Shown here one piece after another: positions 23,727-30,196 of a stretch of DNA of 34,764 bases; position 1 is the first letter of the stretch; each line of letters begins with the position of its first letter. Origin of the DNA: Acidimicrobiia bacterium (lineage in GTDB: Bacteria; Actinomycetota; Acidimicrobiia; Spongiisociales; ZC4RG35); the NCBI GenBank assembly GCA_015488325.1, contig WFOA01000078.1, forward strand, positions 1-34,764, read 5' to 3'. The notes under the pieces are model-generated. The model searched no databases and was not told the DNA's origin. It was given only the letters and a program-made list of their open reading frames with translations. Position numbers and translations under genes: made by a program.

Positions 23727-24533
23727 TCAGCCGACCCGTCGCCGAGCCTTCACCGCCCACACGGCCAGGGCGGCGGCGATCCCTCCGGCGACCGCCGCCC
23801 CCGAGATGATCGGCACCGGCTTCGGCACCGTGGCGAGGCGGGTCCGCAGCGTCACCGGCCGCTGGAACTCCATGATCTGCCAGTCGCGTTCTTCGGCGAC
23901 CGCCCGGAGGTCCTTGTCGGGGTTGACGGCGACGGGATGCCCGACCGCCTCCAGCATCGGCAGGTCCGTGTAGGAGTCCGAATAGGCGAAGCTGTGCTCC
24001 AGGGAGATCCCTTCCCGCTCGGCGATCTCCCTGATCGCTTCGGCCTTGCCTTCCCCGTAGGCGTAGAACTCGAGCCGTCCCGTGTATTTCCCGTCGGCGT
24101 CCACTTCGGGCCGTGTCCCGATCACCTCGTCCACCCCGAGGAACCTTCCGAGGGGCTTCACCACCTCGACGGGGCTGGAGGAGATCACCACCACCTTCCG
24201 GCCTGCTCGATGGTGTTCGTCGATGATGGCGAGGGCTTCGGCGTACACGAGGGGGGAGACCACTTCGTCCACCGTCTCCTCGATGAGCTGCTCGATCTCC
24301 GCCTTGTCCCAGCCTTTGGTGAGTTCGGACAGCTCCTCCCGCACCTTCTCCAACTGGTCGTGGTCGGCACCGAACATGGTGTAGTAGGCCTGGCCGATGG
24401 CGGCTTTGAGGAGCGCCCGCTTCGACAGGAAACCCGCCTTCGACAGGGTCCCGGCGAACGCCAGCGTCGACGATTTGGCGATGATCGTCTTGTCGAGGTC
24501 GAAGAACGCGGCGGCTGCGGGGGCGTCGTCCAC
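23727..24533 (-). CDS. HAD-IB family phosphatase (SerB-like) with a C-terminal membrane anchor
   Basis: A haloacid-dehalogenase phosphatase of about 268 residues acting on a small phosphate ester. The HAD motifs are AFFDLDKTII (nucleophile Asp), VVISSSPVEVV (Ser/Thr motif) and YSDSYTDLPMLEAVG (metal Asp pair). The C-terminal ~25 residues (IISGAAVAGGIAAALAVWAV, then basic residues) look like a membrane span, as in other actinobacterial members. A minus-strand TACAAT (24546-24541) covers the ATG at 24542 and ends eight bases before GTG 24533, so I prefer the GTG as a leaderless start. The substrate is unknown; phospholipid- or serine-related esters are possible. Confidence 0.9.
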   Translation of the reverse strand: MDDAPAAAAFFDLDKTIIAKSSTLAFAGTLSKAGFLSKRALLKAAIGQAYYTMFGADHDQLEKVREELSELTKGWDKAEIEQLIEETVDEVVSPLVYAEALAIIDEHHRAGRKVVVISSSPVEVVKPLGRFLGVDEVIGTRPEVDADGKYTGRLEFYAYGEGKAEAIREIAEREGISLEHSFAYSDSYTDLPMLEAVGHPVAVNPDKDLRAVAEERDWQIMEFQRPVTLRTRLATVPKPVPIISGAAVAGGIAAALAVWAVKARRRVG

Positions 24534-24540
24534 GCACGCC

Positions 24541-24643
24541 ATTGTACGGGTGGTCTCCCGCCGTGCCGCGGTTTCGTGGATCCCCCGGCCTCGACCGGAC
24601 GGCGAACGAAGGGCTTCCACGATGGATGGTGATGCGATACGTT
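24541..24643. promoter_or_regulatory. Divergent leaderless promoters: HAD phosphatase and tad operon
   Basis: TACAAT on the minus strand (24546-24541) drives the HAD gene. TACGTT on the plus strand (24638-24643) ends eight bases before ATG 24651, the first tad gene. I see no ribosome site at either start. Confidence 0.55.
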
Positions 24644-24650
24644 GCGTCGC

Positions 24651-25193
24651 ATGTCGATCGTTCTCGGTCTTCGATGCCCCGGCGATGCCGTGCTCCACAC
24701 CATCGCCCCGCTCGGCATGGGCGCCGCCGCCGGTCACTGTCTCGTCGTCGACCTGGATCCGTGGTCGCCTCCCCTCCCCGGGGAGCGCTCTTTGGCGGTC
24801 CTCATCGAGGACGGACCCCGCCGGTCCGACCTGGACGTCGCGCGACGGGGCGTGGCCGTTCTCCCCAACGGGGGTGTCGACTGGGAGACGGCGGCGCCCC
24901 TCGTGACCGAGCTGTGTTCCCGGTGGGAGCGGGTCGTGGTTCGAGTCCCGCCACGGTGGGACGACCCGCCGTGGCCGGTGGTGCCGGTGGAGTTGCTCGT
25001 CCCCGAATTTCCTGCTCCGTCGGGTCCGGCGGTGTTCCAGGCGCTTCTCCGCGGCACGCCACGGCCGGGCCCCGGGGTGCTCCTCCCCCCGGTGTCGCGG
25101 GCGATCATCCGGTCGATCCTCCGGGGTCGGGTGGAGCCACGATGGGGATGGGTGCGGGCCTGGCGGCCGGTGTGGGAGGCCCCGTGGGGGTGA
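24651..25193 (+). CDS. Degenerate TadZ/CpaE-like protein heading the tad operon
   Basis: A 180-residue protein at the position usually held by the TadZ/CpaE (MinD-like) pilus-localisation ATPase. Fragments match that group: an N-terminal beta strand, CLVVDLDPWSPPLPGE and GVAVLPNGGVDWETAAPLV, then WERVVVRVPP. The Walker A lysine loop is absent (AAPLGMGAAAG-like sequence instead) and the protein is under half the usual length. It is therefore unlikely to hydrolyse ATP. Its stop overlaps the TadA start as GTGA, so it is co-expressed with the pilus genes. The assignment is by context and weak similarity. Confidence 0.6.
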   Translation: MSIVLGLRCPGDAVLHTIAPLGMGAAAGHCLVVDLDPWSPPLPGERSLAVLIEDGPRRSDLDVARRGVAVLPNGGVDWETAAPLVTELCSRWERVVVRVPPRWDDPPWPVVPVELLVPEFPAPSGPAVFQALLRGTPRPGPGVLLPPVSRAIIRSILRGRVEPRWGWVRAWRPVWEAPWG

Positions 25194-26221
25194 TCGACCG
25201 CCTGGCCGAGCGCCTCGTCGCCTCCCCCGTGCCCCTCGAACGGGAGGCGCTGGAACGGGCTCTGCGTCGCCTCGCACCCGTGGAGGCGCCCCTCGCCGCC
25301 CCCGCCACCCTCACCGGCGTGGTCGATTCGCTGGTCGGTCTCGGTCCCATCGAGGTGCTGTTGCGAGACCGGGACGTCACCGACGTGCTCGTCAACGGCC
25401 CCGAGGACGTCTGGGTGGAGCGGAAGGGGAAGCTGGAACGGACCTCGGTCACCTTTCCCGGGCCGGAGGCGATCCGAGCAGCCGTCGAGCGGGTGATCGC
25501 TCCGCTGGGGCTCCGCCTGGACCGGGCATCCCCGATGGTGGAGGCACGCCTGGCCGACGGCAGCCGGCTGCATGCGGTGATCCCCCCCGCCGCCGTTCCC
25601 CACCCGGTGGTGGCGATCCGGCGTTTCACCGCCGCCGTCCGTGACCTCGACGACCTTGTCCGGGTCGGCACCGTCACCGCCGGCGAGGCCGAAGTGCTCG
25701 CCACGGCCGTCGCCGAGCGGCGCAACCTGGTGGTTTCGGGAGGCACCGGTGCGGGCAAGACGACCCTGCTGAACGTGCTGTCGGGTCTCATCCCCCCGAC
25801 GGAGCGCGTCGTGGTCGTCGAAGACGCCTCCGAGTTGGCGCTCCGGGGTCACGTCGTCCGGTTGGAGGCGAGCCCGCCGAACGCGGAAGGGGTGGGGGAG
25901 GTCACCCTCGCCGAGCTGGTCCGGTCGGCGTTGCGTCTGCGGCCCGATCGGATCGTCGTCGGCGAGGTTCGAGGCCCGGAGGCCCTCGACCTGGTGGCGG
26001 CCCTCAACACCGGCCACGACGGCTCCATGTCGACGGTCCACGCCAACAGTCCCGAAGAGGCCCTGTGGCGGTTGGAGACCCTGGCGTTGTCGGGTCGGCG
26101 TCGGGTTCCCGCCGAGGCGGTGCGGCGACAGCTCGAGGCCGCGATCGACGTCGTCGTGCAGCTCCGCCGTGAGGATGGGCATCGGCGGGTGGTGGCGATC
26201 CACCGGGTGGGACCGTCGTGA
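25190..26221 (+). CDS. tadA: Tad pilus secretion ATPase
   Basis: The cytoplasmic hexameric motor (343 residues) of the Flp/Tad pilus, of the CpaF/VirB11 class. All boxes are intact: Walker A VSGGTGAGKTTLLN, the Asp box VVVVEDASELALRG, Walker B RPDRIVVGEVRGPEALDL and the His box TGHDGSMSTVHANSPEEAL. The N-terminal domain includes GPIEVLLRDRDVTDVLVNGP. I chose GTG 25190, which overlaps the preceding stop as GTGA; GTG 25184 and ATG 25142 are alternatives. It ends in another GTGA overlap with the TadB gene. Confidence 0.95.
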   Translation: MIDRLAERLVASPVPLEREALERALRRLAPVEAPLAAPATLTGVVDSLVGLGPIEVLLRDRDVTDVLVNGPEDVWVERKGKLERTSVTFPGPEAIRAAVERVIAPLGLRLDRASPMVEARLADGSRLHAVIPPAAVPHPVVAIRRFTAAVRDLDDLVRVGTVTAGEAEVLATAVAERRNLVVSGGTGAGKTTLLNVLSGLIPPTERVVVVEDASELALRGHVVRLEASPPNAEGVGEVTLAELVRSALRLRPDRIVVGEVRGPEALDLVAALNTGHDGSMSTVHANSPEEALWRLETLALSGRRRVPAEAVRRQLEAAIDVVVQLRREDGHRRVVAIHRVGPS

Positions 26222-26862
26222 CCTGGCTGGCGTTCACCGTCGGGATCGTATTGGGGGCGCCCGCCGTGCCGTTGGCGGCGGCAGCCGTCGTCGTCTACGC
26301 GCCCACCTTGGCGGCGCCTCTCCTCCTCGCCGTGGCGGTGGCGGGGCGACGCAGCGCCGCCGCCGGCCCGGTGCCGATCGCCGTCGAGATCGCCGCTCAG
26401 CTTCGAGCCGGCCACACCCTCCGTCAGGCGGTGACCGTCGCCGCCCGGACGTCGGGGATGGCCCGGGTGGCACGTCTGGCCGCGGCGGGGCTGCCGATGG
26501 ACCGGGTGGCGGCGGCGCTCGGCGACGGGGGCGACGAGGCGACCTTGACGGCGGCGGCGGTGAGGATGGCGGCACGGTCGGGAGGGCGGTCGGCTTCGGT
26601 GTTCGACGCCTTGGGGGCGGCGATGCTGGACGCCGAGGCTCTCCGCCGGGAGCGTCGGGCGGCCGCAGCCCCGGCGGTGCTGGCCGCCTGGATCGTCGGC
26701 GGGCTCCCCGTCGGGTATCTGCTGTTCCTCGCCGTCGACGGACGGCTCGTGTCGATCCTCACGTCGGGTGGGCCGGTCGCCGTGCTCACGGGTGCCGGGT
26801 CGGCGCTGGTGCTCGTAGGTGTGGCGGCGGTGGTGGTGCAAGCCCGCGGGGTGGACCGGTGA
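26218..26862 (+). CDS. Tad pilus inner-membrane platform protein TadB-like
   Basis: A membrane protein of 214 residues with a type II secretion F-like domain. Two hydrophobic segments open the protein, followed by IAAQLRAGHTLRQAVTVAA, a cytoplasmic helical region and two C-terminal spans (LAAWIVGGLPVGYLLFLAV and AVLTGAGSALVLVGVAAVVV). It forms the membrane base that the TadA motor acts on. The GTG start at 26218 overlaps the tadA stop, and its own stop overlaps the next gene as GTGA. Confidence 0.88.
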   Translation: MTWLAFTVGIVLGAPAVPLAAAAVVVYAPTLAAPLLLAVAVAGRRSAAAGPVPIAVEIAAQLRAGHTLRQAVTVAARTSGMARVARLAAAGLPMDRVAAALGDGGDEATLTAAAVRMAARSGGRSASVFDALGAAMLDAEALRRERRAAAAPAVLAAWIVGGLPVGYLLFLAVDGRLVSILTSGGPVAVLTGAGSALVLVGVAAVVVQARGVDR

Positions 26863-27452
26863 CGGTGAAGTCCCGTTCGTTGTCCGCAGGGTTCGTCCTG
26901 GTCGTGTTGGTGGCGGTGCCGTCGCCGTGGTGGCCGGTGGTGGGAACCGTCGGGGCGGGAGCGTGGCTGTCGCGGTGGTGGCGCCGCCGCCGGGAGGTGG
27001 CGCGCCGGGCCCAGGTCGACGTCGAGATCCTGGCGAGGAGCCTCATGATCGCCTTCGCCGGCGGCTTGTCGCTGCCGGTGGCCTTGGAGGAGGCCCGTTC
27101 CCTCCTCGGCGACGCCGTCGGCGGCGAGGTCGAGTCGCTGATGCGGGCTGCCCGGCGGTCGGGGTTCGGCCCGGTCCTCGCCTCCCGCGGTGGCCCCCAC
27201 ACCTCCGAGCTGTTCCTCCGTCTCGCGGCAGCCCAGGCGTCGGGTGCGCCCCTGGCCCGGGGGGTGGAGGCGTTCCTCGAGCGGAGGAGGATCGAAGACC
27301 GGGCTCGGATGCTCACCCGAGCCCGCACCCTGCCCACACGGCTCATCGTCCCCGTCGCTCTCCTCATCTTGCCGGGCCTGGTCCTGTTGATGCTCGGTCC
27401 GCTGTTCGTGAACCGTCTGGGAGGTCTGGTGGGGCCACTGGTCGGTGGATGA
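26859..27452 (+). CDS. Tad pilus inner-membrane platform protein TadC-like
   Basis: A second F-domain membrane protein (197 residues). Hydrophobic segment 1 lies near 9-35, followed by WRRRREVARRAQVDVEILAR, the F-domain helix with AFAGGLSLPVALEEA, and a C-terminal hairpin (RLIVPVALLILPGLVLLMLG). It pairs with the preceding TadB-like protein. GTG 26859 overlaps the TadB-like stop. A 54-bp gap then separates it from the pilin gene. Confidence 0.88.
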   Translation: MTVKSRSLSAGFVLVVLVAVPSPWWPVVGTVGAGAWLSRWWRRRREVARRAQVDVEILARSLMIAFAGGLSLPVALEEARSLLGDAVGGEVESLMRAARRSGFGPVLASRGGPHTSELFLRLAAAQASGAPLARGVEAFLERRRIEDRARMLTRARTLPTRLIVPVALLILPGLVLLMLGPLFVNRLGGLVGPLVGG

Positions 27453-27506
27453 GTTCCCGCGCTTCCCCCGTGCCGGCCGGACGCCGGTTGAGTGGAAGGA
27501 GAAGGA

Positions 27507-27710
27507 ATGCTCGCAGCCTGGACGTGGTTGCTCACCCGGGTCCACCGGGATGAGCGTGGCCAGGGGACGGTCGAGTACGTGCTGGTGATCCTCGCCGTCA
27601 CCGCCGTCGCCCTCACCCTCATCTCGTGGATCAGGGGCTCGGGCGGTGGTCTGCTGGGGAGCCTCTTCAGCAGGATCATCGGGTTCGTCACCGGCCGGGC
27701 TCGGTTCTGA
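27507..27710 (+). CDS. Flp-family type IVb pilin
   Basis: A 67-residue pilin precursor. The leader of about 19 residues ends in DERG, and the mature part would begin QGTVEYVLVILAVTAVAL, with the required Glu at +5 and Tyr at +6 after the prepilin-peptidase site. A single hydrophobic stem and a short Gly-rich, basic tail complete it. ATG 27507 has AAGGAG at good spacing, stronger than in the neighbours, as expected for the most abundant pilus subunit. The prepilin peptidase gene is not in the window. Confidence 0.9.
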   Translation: MLAAWTWLLTRVHRDERGQGTVEYVLVILAVTAVALTLISWIRGSGGGLLGSLFSRIIGFVTGRARF

Positions 27711-27711
27711 C

Positions 27712-28074
27712 ATGACCGGGGAGCGGGGCTCGGCCGTCGTCGAGACCGCGTTGGTTCTGCCGGTGGTGCTGTTGGTGCTGCTGGCGGGTCTGGAAGTGGT
27801 CGCCGTGGCCCGAACCCAGCTCCACCTGGTGGCGGCCGCCCGGGAGGGGGCCCGGGTGGCCGCCACCGTCGCCGACCCGTCCCGGGCGGTGGCGGCGGTC
27901 CGTGGAGCCCTCGGACCGGAAGAAGGGTCGCGGGTGGGGGTCACCGTCACCCGCGGCGGTCCCGGGTCGTCGGCGACGGTGACCGTGCGGCTCCGTCATC
28001 GGCTGGTGTCCCCGTTCCTCGGGGGCTTCGCCGTCGAGCTCAGGTCCCGGGCGGTGATGCGGGTGGAGCGATGA
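27712..28074 (+). CDS. TadE-like pseudopilin
   Basis: A 120-residue TadE-family protein. The N-terminal ERGSAVVETALVLPVVLLVL gives a prepilin-like site (Gly, then Ser-Ala-Val-Val-Glu-Thr) with Glu at +5 and a hydrophobic stem. The ~85-residue extracytoplasmic part has many beta strands and includes LVAAAREGARVAATV, the conserved region after the stem. It starts one base after the pilin stop and its own stop overlaps the next gene as ATGA, so translation is coupled. Confidence 0.88.
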   Translation: MTGERGSAVVETALVLPVVLLVLLAGLEVVAVARTQLHLVAAAREGARVAATVADPSRAVAAVRGALGPEEGSRVGVTVTRGGPGSSATVTVRLRHRLVSPFLGGFAVELRSRAVMRVER

Positions 28075-28574
28075 GGGGTTCGATGTCGGTGCTGGGTGCG
28101 GTGGTGGCGGCGCTTCTCGCCGTCGTCGCGTTGGCGACGGCTGCGGCCGGCCGGATGCTGACGGCCGCCGCCCAGGCCGACACGGCAGCCGACGCCGCCG
28201 CGTTGGCGGCGGCCCCGGCGACCTTCCCGGCGGTCGGCCGTCCGCTTCCGGTCGTGGAGGCACGGCGGGTGGCAGCGTCGAACGGGGCACGGCTCGTGGT
28301 GTGCCGGTGTCCGGTCGTCGACACCTTCGCGCTCCGTGTCGTCGACGTCGAAGTGGTGGTGGTCGTGGAGGCGCCGCCGTTCGGGACGGTGGAGATCCCG
28401 GGGAGGGCCCGGGCGGCGTTTGATCCGGTCGCGTGGCTCGGTGGTCGCCGGGGTGCACGGTCGACGCCGCTGCCACGAAGACGGAAGGGGCCTCCGGAAC
28501 GGAGGCCCCTTCCGCCGTGTCGAGAGGTCTCGATCAGAACTCGCCTTCGAAGGCGCCGCACACCGTCTCGGTGA
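28071..28574 (+). CDS. TadG-like secreted protein, C-terminus read through a terminator
   Basis: A 167-residue protein with an N-terminal hydrophobic stem (MSVLGAVVAALLAVVALATA) and the ADTAADAAALAAA segment typical of TadE/TadG-like or Rv3657c-like pilus proteins. The globular part ends sensibly near FDPVAWLGG (about residue 123). After that the frame runs through a 15-bp terminator hairpin (28482-28514) into the 3' end of convergent glnII, adding some 40 Arg/Pro-rich residues. The last part may be non-native, reflecting a lost stop codon. The ATG at 28071 overlaps the TadE stop; ATG 28083 is an alternative. Confidence 0.75.
   Translation: MRGSMSVLGAVVAALLAVVALATAAAGRMLTAAAQADTAADAAALAAAPATFPAVGRPLPVVEARRVAASNGARLVVCRCPVVDTFALRVVDVEVVVVVEAPPFGTVEIPGRARAAFDPVAWLGGRRGARSTPLPRRRKGPPERRPLPPCREVSIRTRLRRRRTPSR
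28482..28514. terminator. 15-bp bidirectional hairpin between tad operon and glnII
   Basis: A perfect 15-bp stem (28482-28496 with 28500-28514) around GAA. It lies 20 nt beyond the glnII stop on the minus strand and inside the 3' part of the TadG-like frame on the plus strand. There is no U tract on either side. Confidence 0.85.
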
Positions 28575-29541
28575 TGAGGCGGGTGACGACGTAGGGATCC
28601 ATGTTGGCGTTGGGTCGACGGTCCTCGATGTACCCCTTCCCTTCTCTCGCCACCTGCCAGGGGATGCGCACCGACGCCCCCCGGTCCGACACCCCGTAGC
28701 TGAAGTGGGTCCACGGGGCGGTTTCGTGGAGTCCGGTGAGGCGGTGCTCGATCTCGGCGCCGTAGTTCTTGATGTGCAGATCGTGGCGCTTACCGAGGGC
28801 TTCGCAGGCGGCGATGATGGCGTCGTAGCTCTCCCGCATCTCCTTGGTGGAGAAGTTGGTGTGCGCCCCCGCCCCGTTCCAGTCGCCTTTGACGGGCTTC
28901 GGGTCGAGATGGGCGGAGATGTCGTAGTCCTCGGCGGTGCGGTAGAGCAGCCAGCGGGCCAGCCAGATCTGGTCGGCCACCTCCACCGGCCCGAGGGGTC
29001 CGATCTGGAACTCCCACTGGCCGATCATCACTTCGGCGTTGGTGCCGGAGATCGCCAGGCCTGCCTTCAAGCAGTAGCTGGTGTGGTCTTCGACGATGTG
29101 GCGTCCGAAGATCTCGTCGGCTCCGACACCGCAGTAGTAGCCGCCCTGCGGCGCCGGGAAGCCCGTCGCCGGGAACCCGTAGGGCCGCCCGTCCTTGAAG
29201 AACGTGTACTCCTGTTCGATCCCGAACCACGGCTCGTGCGATGCGTACTTCTCGGCGGTCTCCACACAGGCGGCCCGGGTGTTGGTCGGGTGCGGTTCCA
29301 GGTCGACGGTGAGGACTTCGGCGAGGACGAGGACGTCGTCGCCGCCCCGGATCGGATCGGGGATGATCTTCACCGGGCGGAGCACACAGTCCGACTCGTT
29401 GCCCGGCGCCTGGTTGGTGGACGACCCGTCGAACCCCCAGATCGGCGGCTCCTGGCCGTCGGGGACGATCTTCGTCTTCGAGCGCAGCTTCTGGGTCGGT
29501 TCCGACCCGTCGATCCAGATGTATTCGGCTCGGTACGGCAC
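28534..29541 (-). CDS. glnII: Glutamine synthetase, type II (eukaryotic-like GSII)
   Basis: A GSII enzyme (335 residues) that makes glutamine from glutamate, ammonia and ATP in the cytoplasm. It opens with YRAEYIWIDGSEPTQKLRSK, typical of GSII rather than the ~470-residue GlnA type. Other landmarks are WGFDGSSTNQAPG, WFGIEQEYTFF (metal Glu), GQWEFQIGP, GAGAHTNFSTKEMR, DRGASVRIP and DRRPNANMDPYVV. GTG 29541 is chosen because AGGAGA lies six bases upstream; an ATG at 29565 has no such site. A GlnR-like box upstream suggests nitrogen control. Confidence 0.95.
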   Translation of the reverse strand: MPYRAEYIWIDGSEPTQKLRSKTKIVPDGQEPPIWGFDGSSTNQAPGNESDCVLRPVKIIPDPIRGGDDVLVLAEVLTVDLEPHPTNTRAACVETAEKYASHEPWFGIEQEYTFFKDGRPYGFPATGFPAPQGGYYCGVGADEIFGRHIVEDHTSYCLKAGLAISGTNAEVMIGQWEFQIGPLGPVEVADQIWLARWLLYRTAEDYDISAHLDPKPVKGDWNGAGAHTNFSTKEMRESYDAIIAACEALGKRHDLHIKNYGAEIEHRLTGLHETAPWTHFSYGVSDRGASVRIPWQVAREGKGYIEDRRPNANMDPYVVTRLITETVCGAFEGEF

Positions 29542-29568
29542 CAGTGTTCTCCTCTCGACGTCCATGAC

Positions 29569-29585
29569 AGCCCCGAGGTGGGGCT
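29569..29585 (-). other. Small hairpin in the glnII leader region
   Basis: AGCCCC and GGGGCT form a 6-bp stem with a 5-nt loop, 28 nt upstream of the chosen glnII start. Direct repeats of TGACAGCC lie at 29565-29572 and 29605-29612. Their role is unknown. Confidence 0.4.
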
Positions 29586-29627
29586 CTTCGATCTGCGGTC
29601 ACCGTGACAGCCTCCCTTTTCTCTCCG

Positions 29628-29654
29628 GTTGCGCGATTGTGAACATCATGTTTC
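29628..29654 (-). promoter_or_regulatory. GlnR-like binding site upstream of glnII
   Basis: Read on the minus strand, GAAAC, six bases, TTCAC, six bases, GCAAC fits the spacing of the actinobacterial GlnR consensus (alternating GTnAC and GnAAC half-sites every 11 bp). It lies about 90 nt upstream of the glnII start. The fit was made by eye and binding is inferred. Confidence 0.45.
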
Positions 29655-29706
29655 GGGGTGGGGGGAGCCGGTGCCGGTCGGGCCGGTGATCTGGCACCAT
29701 GGCGCG

Positions 29707-30186
29707 ATGGCTTCCGACGTCACCCCCGCCACCCGGGAGCTGACCCGGTCCGGTGTCTCTTTCACCGCGCACCACTATCAGGTGGACGACCGACGGGACG
29801 TCTCCTACGGCGAGGCGGTGGCCATCTCGCTGGGTGTCGATCCGGAGCGGGTGTTCAAGACGCTCGTTGCCATGGCGGACGGGGCGCCGGTCGTCGCCGT
29901 CGTCCCCGTCACCTCCACCATGTCGTTGAAGCGCCTGGCGAGGGCGGCCGGTGCGAAACGGGCGGTGATGGCCGAACCCCGTGACGCCGAACGGCTCACC
30001 GGGTATGTGGTGGGGGGCATCAGCCCGTTCGGGCGGCGTCGCCGCCTTCCGGTGTTCTGCGACCGTTCGGTGACCCGTTTCGACACGGTCTTCGTCAGCG
30101 GCGGGCGGCGGGGCATCCAGCTGGAGGTGGCGGCCGACGATCTGCTGCGCCTGACGGGGGCGGTGTTGGCCGACTTGGCGACGTGA
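29707..30186 (+). CDS. ybaK: Cys-tRNA(Pro)/Cys-tRNA(Cys) deacylase YbaK
   Basis: A trans-editing enzyme (159 residues) that hydrolyses Cys-tRNA(Pro) and related mischarged tRNAs. The family residues are HYQVDD, YGEAVAISLGVDPERVFKTL (the key Lys), VVPVTSTMSLKRLARAAGAK and GYVVGGISPFGRRRRLP. ATG 29707 has no ribosome site; CACCAT at 29695-29700 is at the leaderless -10 distance, a weaker match than elsewhere. It is divergent from glnII and convergent with the helicase gene (10-bp gap). Confidence 0.94.
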   Translation: MASDVTPATRELTRSGVSFTAHHYQVDDRRDVSYGEAVAISLGVDPERVFKTLVAMADGAPVVAVVPVTSTMSLKRLARAAGAKRAVMAEPRDAERLTGYVVGGISPFGRRRRLPVFCDRSVTRFDTVFVSGGRRGIQLEVAADDLLRLTGAVLADLAT

Positions 30187-30196
30187 AACCGTCGGC

